Positions 1 through 6,747 of a stretch of 13,011 nucleotides of DNA are shown in pieces. The stretch is taken from assembly GCA_016937135.1 (NCBI GenBank), contig JAFGWO010000260.1, forward strand, positions 1-13,011, written 5' to 3'. Each line of letters starts with the position of its first letter. Within the stretch, counting starts at the first letter, position 1. A model generated the notes under the pieces. It worked only from the letters and a program-made list of their open reading frames with translations. It ran no database searches and was not told the DNA's origin. This DNA is from Pseudomonadota bacterium (lineage in GTDB: Bacteria > BMS3Abin14). The position numbers were made by a program, and so were the translations under genes.

Positions 1-714
1 CTGCTTCTCGGCGCCCTGGGGATACATGAGCGGCAGGACTTCCACCGTCACGTTTTCGGGCAGCCCCGACTCCCTCATGATGTCAACGGCATCGGGCTTG
101 TTGGCCTCGATCCCGATGATGCCCCTCTTGGCCCCGACGATCTCCATCGCGATGAGGATCCCCTCGATGACCTCTTTGGGGCTTTCCAGCATGACGCGGT
201 GGTCGGAGGTCAGGAAGGGCTCGCACTCGACCCCGTTGGCGATAACGACGTCGATGGGTTTTTCCGCCGGGGGGCTGAGTTTGACGTGGGTTGGAAAAGC
301 CGCGCCTCCCATCCCGACGATGCCCGCGTCCCGGATCATCCCCTTCCAGGCATCAGGCCCTTTCTTGAGATCGGGGTCAGCCCGGTCCGAGAGATCCATG
401 GCCTCATCCTTTCCATCCGGCTCAATGACCACGGCGGGGATGAAATTCCCCGACGGATGGGGCGAGGGCCCAATGGTTTTCACGGTACCCGATGTGGGTG
501 CATGCATCGCGGCAGAAACGAATCCCCCCGGTTCGGCCACCATCTGGAACTTCAGGACCCTGTCTCCCACGGAAACCACGGGACGAGCGGGGGCCCCGAT
601 ATGCTGGGAAAGGCTTATGATCAGCCGCTCCGGCATTTCCAGGCTCTGGATGGCCTCATTCCTGGTGTGTTTGTTGTCCTCCGGGTGAATCCCCCCCCGG
701 AATCGTCTGCTCAT
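1..714 (-). CDS. rnfC: Electron transport complex subunit RnfC, N-terminal 238 residues (3' end outside window)
   Basis: RnfC is the peripheral subunit of the membrane Rnf complex. It exchanges electrons with NAD(H) and couples ferredoxin:NAD+ electron transfer to ion pumping. The frame read leftward from the ATG at 712-714 stays open to base 1. Visible family signatures are GGIHP at residues 7-11, SLSQHIGAPA around 35-44 with the following biotinyl-like segment (GDRV, AEPGGFVSAAMHAPTSGTV, about 50-78), the glycine-rich nucleotide/FMN-binding stretch GIVGMGGAAFPTHVKL (about 131-146), NGVECEP (160-166), and YPQGAEKQ at the cut end. The 4Fe-4S motifs expected nearer the C-terminus lie outside the window. 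A purine-rich GAGAGGG precedes the ATG. An in-frame ATG 28 codons upstream (796-798) would add a low-complexity Arg-rich stretch and is less likely. The rnfDGEAB partners would be expected to the left but cannot be seen. Confidence 0.93.
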   Translation of the reverse strand, partial: MSRRFRGGIHPEDNKHTRNEAIQSLEMPERLIISLSQHIGAPARPVVSVGDRVLKFQMVAEPGGFVSAAMHAPTSGTVKTIGPSPHPSGNFIPAVVIEPDGKDEAMDLSDRADPDLKKGPDAWKGMIRDAGIVGMGGAAFPTHVKLSPPAEKPIDVVIANGVECEPFLTSDHRVMLESPKEVIEGILIAMEIVGAKRGIIGIEANKPDAVDIMRESGLPENVTVEVLPLMYPQGAEKQ

Positions 715-803
715 AGCGCGCCCTCTCTCGAACGCTCCCGCCCGCCCCCGAAGGACCCGAGGGAGGCTGCGTTCCGTCATCAGAACTTCGTTCAACATTG
801 CCG

Positions 804-822
804 CCGGGATCCATCCTCCCGG
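804..822 (-). other. Small inverted repeat between nrdR and rnfC
   Basis: A perfect 6-bp stem CCGGGA/TCCCGG with a 7-base loop begins about ten bases after the nrdR stop codon. No T-run follows it on the minus strand, so it is not a convincing intrinsic terminator. It may slow transcription or stabilise the 3' end of the nrdR message. The remaining roughly 100 bases up to rnfC show no gene apart from a possible upstream extension of rnfC. Confidence 0.25.
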
Positions 823-831
823 GATTTCACC

Positions 832-1323
832 TTAGCGCCGGACTTTCTCCTCGGCCAGACGGCGGCTCTCCTCCTCGCTTAAAAGATCCTTGAGCTCAGC
901 CATGAACTCGTTGATATCCTTAAAAGACCGGTAGACCGAAGCAAACCGGACGTAGGCCACCTCGTCCAGGTCGTGGAGTTCCTGCATCACGGTCTCTCCG
1001 ATGGTGCTGCTTTTTATCTCCTTGTCGCCCTTTTCCTGCAGGGCTTTTTCGATCCGATCGGCCATCTCCTCCAGGGCCGTCACCGAAATGGGCCTTTTCT
1101 GACAGGCGATCTGGATCCCGGAAAGGATCTTGCTCCGATCGAAGGGTTCGCGCCGGCCATCCTTCTTGATGACCATGGGAAGGATATCCTCCACCCGCTC
1201 ATAGGTGGTGAACCTCCTACCGCATCCGAGGCATTCCCTCCTGCGCCTGATCACATCGCTCTCTCCGGAGAGCCGCGAGTCGACGACCTTGTTGTCGAAA
1301 TCGCCGCAAAAGGGACATTTCAT
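832..1323 (-). CDS. nrdR: Transcriptional repressor NrdR
   Basis: NrdR is a cytoplasmic zinc-ribbon/ATP-cone repressor that senses adenine nucleotides and shuts down ribonucleotide reductase genes. The start is the ATG encoding MKCPFCG, one base after the stop of the dCMP deaminase gene. A GGAG lies 9 bases upstream, inside the deaminase gene. The same frame is open a further 36 codons upstream, but that part is an overlap artefact and unlike the family. The 163-residue product has the four zinc ligands C3, C6, C31 and C34, the basic [16 protein letters not shown] stretch (about 26-43), and an ATP-cone from about 47 to 139 ([16 protein letters not shown], then [13 protein letters not shown]). 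Length and motifs fit the family throughout, with a charged C-terminal tail. Its place after a dCMP deaminase fits a role in deoxynucleotide control. No NrdR box was recognised in this window. Confidence 0.97.
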   Translation of the reverse strand: MKCPFCGDFDNKVVDSRLSGESDVIRRRRECLGCGRRFTTYERVEDILPMVIKKDGRREPFDRSKILSGIQIACQKRPISVTALEEMADRIEKALQEKGDKEIKSSTIGETVMQELHDLDEVAYVRFASVYRSFKDINEFMAELKDLLSEEESRRLAEEKVRR

Positions 1324-1324
1324 C

Positions 1325-1786
1325 TCAGTCTTCTCCGAAATATTCCACTTCCAGCCCCGCCTCGCCGAGGATCTCGAGGGAGAGCTGGTCCGGGTACCCG
1401 CGCCCGCAGACGATCCGGCGGATGCCGACATTGATCAACATTTTGGCGCAGATGATGCACGGGCTGTCGGTGATATAGGCCGTGGACCCGGAGAGGTTGA
1501 TCCCGTGTTTGGCGGCCTGGATGATCCCGTTCTGTTCAGCATGGAGACCACGGCATATTTCATGCCTTTCCCCGGACGGTATCCCCAGCTGATCACGGAG
1601 ACATCCGACCTCGCAGCAGTGCGGGATCCCTGACGGGGCCCCGTTGTATCCCGTCGCCAGAATGTTCCTTTCCTTGACAAAGAGCGCTCCCACCTGCCGC
1701 CTGAGGCAGGTGGATCTGGAGGAGACCAGTTTTGTGATCTCCATGAAATACTCGTCCCAGCTGGGGCGAGCGATGGTCGGTCCCAC
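1325..1786 (-). CDS. comEB: dCMP deaminase (ComEB-type cytidine/deoxycytidylate deaminase family)
   Basis: This enzyme deaminates dCMP to dUMP, the substrate of thymidylate synthase. The 153-residue product carries the deaminase zinc site HAE (H82, E84) and PCxxC (C110, C113). It also has the dCMP deaminase hallmarks GYNGAPSG (46-53) and the cysteine-rich insert C57-C58, C61, C78 before RGLHAEQN, as in T4 and Bacillus enzymes with an extra structural zinc. The N-terminus [11 protein letters not shown] is typical of the family, which supports the GTG at 1784-1786 over the internal ATG at residue 15. That GTG immediately follows the glyA stop TAG. The AGAGGAG just before it is only three bases from the GTG, so translation is probably coupled to glyA. 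The gene lies between glyA and nrdR, all serving dTMP and dNTP supply. The symbol comEB is the Bacillus name; no link to competence is implied. Confidence 0.94.
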   Translation of the reverse strand: MGPTIARPSWDEYFMEITKLVSSRSTCLRRQVGALFVKERNILATGYNGAPSGIPHCCEVGCLRDQLGIPSGERHEICRGLHAEQNGIIQAAKHGINLSGSTAYITDSPCIICAKMLINVGIRRIVCGRGYPDQLSLEILGEAGLEVEYFGED

Positions 1787-3046
1787 CTACTCCTCTTTTC
1801 GGAGCCGTTTTGCGTAAAAGGGAAACCGCTCACACAGTTCCCTGACCTGCCCCTTGATGCCGGCCAGGAAAGCGTCATCGCCCCTGTGCTCCAGGACCTC
1901 TTTGATCCACCCGGCGATCACCCTCATTTCCGGTTCTCCCATGCCGCGGGTGGTTATCGCGGGGGTCCCGATCCGCACCCCGCTGGTGATGAAGGGGCTG
2001 CGGGTTTCAAAGGGCACGGTGTTTTTGTTGACCGTGATGCCGGCCTTGTCCAGGGCCTCTTCGGCGTCCTTTCCCGTATAGTCCTCTTCCCTGAGATCCA
2101 GGAGCATAAGATGGTTGTCCGTGCCGCCGGAGACAAGGCTGAAACCCGATTTCCCGAGTTCTTCGGCGAGGACAGCGGCGTTTTTGACGATCCGTCCCTG
2201 ATATTCCCTGAATTCGGGCGTGAGGGCTTCCTTGAAAGCCACAGCCTTCGCGGCGATAATGTGCTCGAGGGGCCCTCCCTGCGATCCGGGAAAGACCTTG
2301 CTTTGAAGGGGTTTGGCCCATTCCTCGCAGCTCAGGATCATACCTCCCCGGGGACCCCTCAGGGTCTTGTGGGTGGTCGTTGTCACGATGTGGGCGTGGG
2401 GAACGGGGCTCGGATGGAATCCGGCGGCCACAAGACCGGCAATGTGGGCCATATCCACGAAAAACACGGCGCCCACTTCGTCGGCCACCTCCCGGAAAAT
2501 TTTCCAGTCAATGATCCTCGGATAGGCGGAGGCCCCGGCGATGATCATCCTGGGACGGTGCTTTCGGGCCAGATCGCGGACCTGGTCATAGTCGATCCGC
2601 TGGTTGTCCCGGCGGGTCGCATAGGCGATGACCTCGTAGAGAAATCCCGAGAAGTTGACGGGACTGCCGTGGGTCAGATGCCCGCCGTGGGAAAGGTCCA
2701 TCCCCAGGATCTTTTCCCCCGGCTTGAGGACCGCAAAAAAAACAGCCATGTTCGCCTGGGCGCCGGCGTGGGGCTGGACATTGACGTAATCGGCGCCGAA
2801 GAGCTTTCTGGCTCTCTCGATGGCAAGGTTTTCGGTGATGTCGACGTGGGAACAGCCCCCGTAATAGCGCTTCCCGGGATACCCTTCGGCGTACTTGTTG
2901 GTCATTACGGATCCCTGGGCCTCCAGGACCGCCTCGCTCACCATGTTCTCTGAAGCGATCAATTCCAGCTGATACTCTTCCCTCTCGGTCTCCCCGATGA
3001 TGGCATCGTAGACTTCAGGGTCGAACTGTTTCAGAGCGCTTGGCAA
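1787..3046 (-). CDS. glyA: Serine hydroxymethyltransferase
   Basis: GlyA is a cytoplasmic PLP enzyme that converts serine and tetrahydrofolate to glycine and methylene-tetrahydrofolate, the one-carbon donor for dTMP, purine and methionine synthesis. The frame is open far upstream, but family homology begins at about [14 protein letters not shown]. The best start is a TTG at 3044-3046, preceded by a strong GGGGAGGG (3053-3060) at 6-base spacing, giving 419 residues, normal for bacterial GlyA. Visible motifs are LELIASEN (27-34), [13 protein letters not shown] (52-64), [11 protein letters not shown] (117-127), the cofactor-contacting D198 and H201, and the Schiff-base lysine K227 in [15 protein letters not shown]. 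The family C-terminus is intact ([12 protein letters not shown], 357-368). It follows rpiB by 88 bases and abuts the dCMP deaminase. The longer N-terminal extension in this frame (up to 3460) is the antisense-like shadow of rpiB and is rejected. Confidence 0.97.
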   Translation of the reverse strand: MPSALKQFDPEVYDAIIGETEREEYQLELIASENMVSEAVLEAQGSVMTNKYAEGYPGKRYYGGCSHVDITENLAIERARKLFGADYVNVQPHAGAQANMAVFFAVLKPGEKILGMDLSHGGHLTHGSPVNFSGFLYEVIAYATRRDNQRIDYDQVRDLARKHRPRMIIAGASAYPRIIDWKIFREVADEVGAVFFVDMAHIAGLVAAGFHPSPVPHAHIVTTTTHKTLRGPRGGMILSCEEWAKPLQSKVFPGSQGGPLEHIIAAKAVAFKEALTPEFREYQGRIVKNAAVLAEELGKSGFSLVSGGTDNHLMLLDLREEDYTGKDAEEALDKAGITVNKNTVPFETRSPFITSGVRIGTPAITTRGMGEPEMRVIAGWIKEVLEHRGDDAFLAGIKGQVRELCERFPFYAKRLRKEE

Positions 3047-3134
3047 GGATGACCCTCCCCTTTTCCTTTCGGGAACCCGGGACCGCGCATGAATCCTCTG
3101 ATCGCTGCCCCGTTGACGCGTATTTTCATCGGGC

Positions 3135-3602
3135 TTATGTCTTGTCCTGACTGGCATCCAGTTTGTCGACCCGCCTTTGATGCCGGCCCCCTTCGAAAGG
3201 GGCCTCGAGCCAGGTGTCCACGATCTCTTTTCCCAGATCCGGTCCGATGATCCGACCACCCAGGGCAAGGACGTTGGCATTGTTGTGACGCTTCGCCGCA
3301 AGGGCCGTGAAATGATCGTGGCACAAGGCCGCCCGGATGCCTTTGAACCGGTTGGCCATAATGGACATTCCGATCCCCGTTCCGCACAGCAGAATCCCGT
3401 TCCGGGCCGCCCCGGAGAGGACAGCTTCGCAGACCTTGACCGCAAAATCGGGGTAATCAACTGAATCGGCGCTTTCAGTCCCCATATCGAGGGTGGAAAA
3501 ACCCCTTTTCAGAAGGTGCTCCCGGATGATCTCCTTTAACCAGAAGCCCGCATGATCCGAGCCGATGGCGATGTCATGGACGCTTCCGGATCCGGATCTC
3601 AT
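3135..3602 (-). CDS. rpiB: Ribose-5-phosphate isomerase B
   Basis: RpiB interconverts ribose 5-phosphate and ribulose 5-phosphate in the non-oxidative pentose phosphate pathway. The product has the family signatures [10 protein letters not shown] (11-20), the catalytic cysteine C73 in [20 protein letters not shown] (88-96), and the [13 protein letters not shown] block (105-117) containing the conserved active-site histidine. From the ATG at 3600-3602 it has 155 residues, slightly longer than the usual 145-150. An in-frame ATG at 3615-3617 would add five residues. The nearer ATG has a GGGGA about nine bases upstream and is preferred, but the choice is not firm. It is the first recognised gene of the minus-strand operon with glyA, the deaminase and nrdR. 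A strong promoter-like sequence lies about 170 bases upstream. Confidence 0.95.
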   Translation of the reverse strand: MRSGSGSVHDIAIGSDHAGFWLKEIIREHLLKRGFSTLDMGTESADSVDYPDFAVKVCEAVLSGAARNGILLCGTGIGMSIMANRFKGIRAALCHDHFTALAAKRHNNANVLALGGRIIGPDLGKEIVDTWLEAPFEGGRHQRRVDKLDASQDKT

Positions 3603-3768
3603 AGGCAGTATCCCCATGGGAGAACGGCATGGACCATCCTTTTCCTGGCCACCTGGACCTCCATCAGGAACGCCAAAAAACCGCGCCCGGAATACATAAA
3701 AACACCTGTTTTGCTGACGGAATGGAAAAAACTGAACCTTTTGCCTTACCAGCGGTTCAACGTGAGAA

Positions 3769-3796
3769 AATATACTTTTGAGGCCTTTTTTGTCAA
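3769..3796 (-). promoter_or_regulatory. Sigma-70-type promoter for the rpiB-glyA-deaminase-nrdR operon
   Basis: On the minus strand a perfect -35 TTGACA (3796-3791) is followed after 16 bases by a -10 TATATT (3774-3769). Transcription would start near 3762, giving a leader of about 160 bases before rpiB. The surrounding sequence is AT-rich in an otherwise GC-rich window. This is the best promoter match seen here. On the plus strand the same bases read TATACT (3771-3776), but no good -35 stands at the right distance for that direction. Confidence 0.7.
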
Positions 3797-3958
3797 GTAA
3801 AGAGCGGGAAAATGTCCTTTCCCTCCCTATTTAAAATCATGTCTTCAACGCCCGGGATGCCGTCCTTCCCGAAACGGGCAAATTCCAAAGGGAGAACCAG
3901 TCGATTGCTGAAAAGAGTCCCGGTTCTTTCCCGCCGCCCCGAAAGGATCCCTCATTTT

Positions 3959-3987
3959 TTGACTTCCGCCCCCGTTTATTCTAATTC
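3959..3987 (+). promoter_or_regulatory. Possible promoter for the NFACT/RqcH gene
   Basis: TTGACT at 3959-3964 (five of six matches to the -35 consensus) lies 17 bases before TAATTC (3982-3987), a weak -10. An alternative -10, TCTAAT at 3980-3985, matches better but at a 15-base spacing. Either would place the transcript start within a few bases of the ATG at 3995. That fits the lack of any Shine-Dalgarno sequence before this ATG and suggests a leaderless or nearly leaderless message. The assignment is by eye only. Confidence 0.4.
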
Positions 3988-3994
3988 TGATTTT

Positions 3995-5653
3995 ATGGAT
4001 TATTTTTCACTGATAGCGGCCTGCCGGGAAACGGGGGACCGGTTCACCGGGCGCAAAATCAGGGGCGCGGCCCAGGTATCTGCCGAGGAGGTGATTCTGT
4101 CCTTCGGGAGGGAAGGCGAAATTCTCCTTTCCGCAGCCCCCGCAAGACCGGGGCTTTTCCTGCTCCCGGAAAAAATCTCCAGGGAACCCTTCCTTTCCCC
4201 CTTTAATGAAATTTTCTCCAGCAGGATCCGGGGGGCAGCCCTGGTTTCCCTTTCCATGCCCGATGCCGGAGAGCGCATTGTGTTCCTTCATTTCCAACCC
4301 GGATGGCCCGGCAGGGCCGGCGAGGAGATCATCCTGGCCCTGGAGGTCATGGGCCGCCGCAGCAACATGGCCCTGGTTGAAAAAGGGAGGATCCTCGCGC
4401 CTCTAAGACCGGTTCCCGCGGAAAAAAGCCCCCGGCGCCCTTTTCTTCCGGGCTTAACGTGGAAGCTCCCTCCGCCGCGTCCCGGAAAACCGCCTGAACA
4501 AATCATGGTCCAGGACCTTCCGGAACTCCATGGCCGTTCCCGGCCTGAACTCATCGAAGCCCTCGCAAGGGAAATAAAAGGGCTGTCACCCTTCACCGCG
4601 AACCAGATCCTCCTCCGGGCCTCCGATGGGGAGGCGACTTCCATTTTACAGATCCTTCGGGAAACGCTGGACGCGGCCGACGGCTCCCGGGGCTGGCTTT
4701 ACGCCTCCGGGGGAAAAACCTGGCTATGTCCTTTCCAGCCCGTTATCCCGGAGGGGGAAAGAGGGGAGGTCCAGCCGTTTCAGCCGTTCTCAGCCGCTTC
4801 CTGGGCGTGGTTGCAAACAGACACGGTTCCAGAGGCCGGTGGAAATGAAAGGGACGGTCAGCTTCTGGCCGACCTTGAACAAGAGGAAAGCCGCCTGGAA
4901 AAGACCCTTTCCTTTCTTGTAACAGAGGAGGAGCGCTGCGCCACACATGAGGAGCTTCGCACAAAAGGACAGGCCCTTTTGATCCACGCGTCCGGCATCC
5001 CGGCGGGCGCCTCCTCCGTCGCCCTCGCGAATCCCTTTGACCCGGAGAAAACCCTCCTGATCGATCTGGACCCGGCCTTTTCCCCCGGGAGAAACGCGGA
5101 CCATTATTTCCGGGAGGCCAGACGGTTGAGCCGGGGACTTGAAGAGATATCCAGGCGCAGGGCCGCTGTGGAGAAAGACCTCGGCCGCGCAAAAACAGCC
5201 CGGGAGGCCCTCCTTGAGAAAGGGGACCCCGATCCGGCCATAGCCCTTCTTCAAAAGGATCCTCGACCCAAGGGGAGCGGCGGATCCAGACCCGCCCCCT
5301 TTAAAGGGCCCGGCCGAAGACACATCTTCGGCGGATTCACAATCCTGGTGGGGAAAAGCGCCCTGGACAATGAAAGGGTGACCTTTCAGGCGGCGGGACC
5401 GGAAGACCTGTGGCTTCATGCCCGGGACTGCCCGGGCTCCCACGTCGTGATCCTCGCCGGAAGGCAAAAGGTCCCCGAGGAGGTTGTCCGGCACGCAGCC
5501 TCACTGGCCATGGAAAACAGCGGGGCCAGGAGGGATACGGCCCCCGAGATCATGGTTGCCCAGAGAAAATGGGTCCGGAAGATCAAGGGCGGGAAACCCG
5601 GGAAGGTCACAGTCCAGAACTTTCGAACCATCAGGGTCAGGAAAAGGGACTGA
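3995..5653 (+). CDS. rqcH: NFACT family ribosome quality control factor (RqcH/Rqc2 homologue, FbpA-like)
   Basis: RqcH-type proteins bind obstructed 50S-peptidyl-tRNA complexes, recruit tRNA and add C-terminal tails that mark stalled peptides for proteolysis. Older annotation calls them fibronectin-binding proteins. The 552-residue product has an NFACT-N domain (1 to about 175: MDYFSLIAACRE start, MGRRSNMALV at 119-128, LPGLTWKLPP at 151-160), a helix-hairpin-helix-like segment (about 175-210, LSPFTANQILLRA), a helical, probably coiled-coil middle (about 285-325 and 370-410), and a C-terminal NFACT-R/DUF814 domain (about 444-548, with DLWLHARDCPGSHVVI). The basic tail is typical. The frame is open from 3812, but family homology begins at 3995. 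The DR motif needed for tailing in Bacillus RqcH reads E93-R94 here. It stands alone on the plus strand between two minus-strand blocks. The symbol rests on family membership, not on demonstrated activity. Confidence 0.88.
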   Translation: MDYFSLIAACRETGDRFTGRKIRGAAQVSAEEVILSFGREGEILLSAAPARPGLFLLPEKISREPFLSPFNEIFSSRIRGAALVSLSMPDAGERIVFLHFQPGWPGRAGEEIILALEVMGRRSNMALVEKGRILAPLRPVPAEKSPRRPFLPGLTWKLPPPRPGKPPEQIMVQDLPELHGRSRPELIEALAREIKGLSPFTANQILLRASDGEATSILQILRETLDAADGSRGWLYASGGKTWLCPFQPVIPEGERGEVQPFQPFSAASWAWLQTDTVPEAGGNERDGQLLADLEQEESRLEKTLSFLVTEEERCATHEELRTKGQALLIHASGIPAGASSVALANPFDPEKTLLIDLDPAFSPGRNADHYFREARRLSRGLEEISRRRAAVEKDLGRAKTAREALLEKGDPDPAIALLQKDPRPKGSGGSRPAPFKGPGRRHIFGGFTILVGKSALDNERVTFQAAGPEDLWLHARDCPGSHVVILAGRQKVPEEVVRHAASLAMENSGARRDTAPEIMVAQRKWVRKIKGGKPGKVTVQNFRTIRVRKRD

Positions 5654-5680
5654 AAAAGAAAAACTCACAGGGAAAGTGCG

Positions 5681-5698
5681 CCGGGATCGGGCTCCCGG
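5681..5698. terminator. Weak hairpin between convergent genes
   Basis: In the 71-base gap between the converging NFACT and ArsA-like genes, CCGGGA (5681-5686) pairs perfectly with TCCCGG (5693-5698) across a 6-base loop. No U-run follows directly on either strand. On the minus strand a T-rich stretch (TTTTTCTTTTTC) comes about 18 bases further on. Its position suits a bidirectional terminator, but its form is not typical of one. Confidence 0.3.
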
Positions 5699-5724
5699 GG
5701 AACACCCTTAAAAACACGCCGGAC

Positions 5725-6654
5725 TTACATTCCAAGACCCTTCAACAGCCCATCCCCGAGATCCTTCAGCGGCCCGATGCCACGGATTTCCTCCATGTTC
5801 ATGGGGACTTTCGCCACCGGTATTCCGCCCGAAAGCCGGACCAGCTCACGGACATATTCCTTGTGCCTTTGGACCATCCCCTCGGGGAACCCGAATCCGT
5901 CCATGCCCGCGATCCTGTTGATGATAAGGCCGCCGAGATCGAAACCGGACTCCCTGAGGAAAGCCAGGATTCTCTCCGCCTGGCTGACCACAAGGGCTTC
6001 CGGGTTGGCAACGATGAAGAAAAGGGTTTTTTCCTTGAGGAAACGGGACAGTTCATCGGACCTCCGGACCCACTCCTCCATGATGTTCCCAAGGGTTTTG
6101 CGCCGCGACACCGCCCCCGTCAGGCGATCCAGGGCTTCATACACCCTTGTACCGGCCCTGAGATGCTGCCTCATCAGTTTCGGCATCCCCAGTAATTTCA
6201 GGGTCTCCCCCGCCGGGGCGGTGTCCCAGATGATCCTCCGGTAGTTCCCCTTTTCGGCCAGCTCCCTGATCATGTCCAGCAGGGTTTCCTCGCGCAGCGA
6301 AGGGGCGGTGCCGATATAATCGAGAAGATCGAGCTTCCCCTCCTCCAGCATCCCTTCAACATCCAGGATGTGGGAAAGGATGTAGAGAAAATCGGGGCCG
6401 AACTTCTCCTTCCAGACCCCTGCGACTTTCTCTGGCGTGATCTCCATCGCGTCCAGGCCCGGCATGATAGAGGTCAGGGTCCCCCCGATCTCCCTGCAAT
6501 AAATATCGGAGAGGGAGGGCGCCGGATCGGAGGTGATATGAAGGGTGCTGATCCCTTCCGATGCCAGCTTGACGGCCACGGCAGCGGAACAGGTGGTTTT
6601 ACCCACCCCTCCCTTTCCGCCGAAAAACAGGATTTTTGTGTCGGGGGACGTCAT
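5725..6654 (-). CDS. ArsA/Get3-family (anion-transporting type) ATPase
   Basis: This is a single-domain, 309-residue SIMIBI-class ATPase of the ArsA/Get3 group, cytoplasmic and without membrane segments. It has the deviant Walker A FGGKGGVGKTT (11-21) with the signature lysine K14, the switch I-like ITSDPAPSLSD (40-50), and the family signature DTAPAGETLKLL (144-155; the classical form is DTAPTGHTLRLL). IINR (244-247) fits the base-binding region. Only two cysteines are visible near the N-terminus (C22, C53), so the ArsA metalloid cysteine triad and the Get3 CxxC are absent. No arsenic resistance genes lie nearby. The ATG at 6652-6654 has AGAGGA six bases upstream. It lies 93 bases after the thioesterase gene and is last in its block. 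Membrane-protein targeting or another client-handling role is possible, but the sequence does not decide it. Confidence 0.85.
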   Translation of the reverse strand: MTSPDTKILFFGGKGGVGKTTCSAAVAVKLASEGISTLHITSDPAPSLSDIYCREIGGTLTSIMPGLDAMEITPEKVAGVWKEKFGPDFLYILSHILDVEGMLEEGKLDLLDYIGTAPSLREETLLDMIRELAEKGNYRRIIWDTAPAGETLKLLGMPKLMRQHLRAGTRVYEALDRLTGAVSRRKTLGNIMEEWVRRSDELSRFLKEKTLFFIVANPEALVVSQAERILAFLRESGFDLGGLIINRIAGMDGFGFPEGMVQRHKEYVRELVRLSGGIPVAKVPMNMEEIRGIGPLKDLGDGLLKGLGM

Positions 6655-6747
6655 TGGTTTCCTCTCCGCATCAATTCCCGGGTGGTTATTCCTGATCAGG
6701 GGAAATGTCTGCCCGGACAGGACCCCTGTTTTTCCCGATCCGGGGGC

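Larger units (their letters stand above)
3603..3994. other. Divergent intergenic region between rpiB and the NFACT gene
   Basis: This 392-base stretch is the longest without an assigned gene. It separates the leftward operon from the rightward NFACT/RqcH gene. Its centre (about 3690-3800) is clearly more AT-rich than the flanking genes and holds the near-consensus minus-strand promoter. The part nearest the NFACT gene holds a plus-strand promoter-like sequence. On the minus strand a 32-codon reading frame runs from an ATG at 3695-3697 to a TGA at 3599-3601 that overlaps the rpiB ATG. On the plus strand the NFACT frame is open from 3812, but those 61 codons are basic, low in homology and probably not translated. 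No RNA gene or known riboswitch was recognised. Confidence 0.6.

Noticed and set aside
26..882. Two overlapping plus-strand reading frames (26-688 and 199-882)
   Set aside because: They lie opposite rnfC, whose minus-strand translation matches the family along its whole visible length. Their own translations are low-complexity and unlike any family.
1886..2953. 355-codon plus-strand frame
   Set aside because: It is fully antisense to glyA, which has all catalytic motifs. Such long antisense frames are expected in GC-rich genes.
3047..3460. Extension of the glyA frame upstream to 3460
   Set aside because: This part overlaps rpiB in another frame, has no SHMT homology, and the TTG at 3044-3046 has a strong ribosome binding site at the family's usual start.
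3812..3994. 61-codon N-terminal extension of the NFACT gene
   Set aside because: Family homology starts at the ATG at 3995. The extension is basic, without motif, and a promoter-like sequence lies within it.
804..5698. The same 6-bp stem CCGGGA/TCCCGG in two intergenic hairpins (804-822 and 5681-5698), as a possible shared regulatory element
   Set aside because: Loops and flanks differ, and CCCGGG-type palindromes are frequent in GC-rich DNA, so coincidence is the simpler explanation.
6691..6725. Palindrome CCTGATCAGG (6691-6700) and the small hairpin ACAGG-ACC-CCTGT followed by T residues on the plus strand
   Set aside because: No plus-strand gene precedes it that would need a terminator, the stems are short, and the palindrome alone does not identify an operator.
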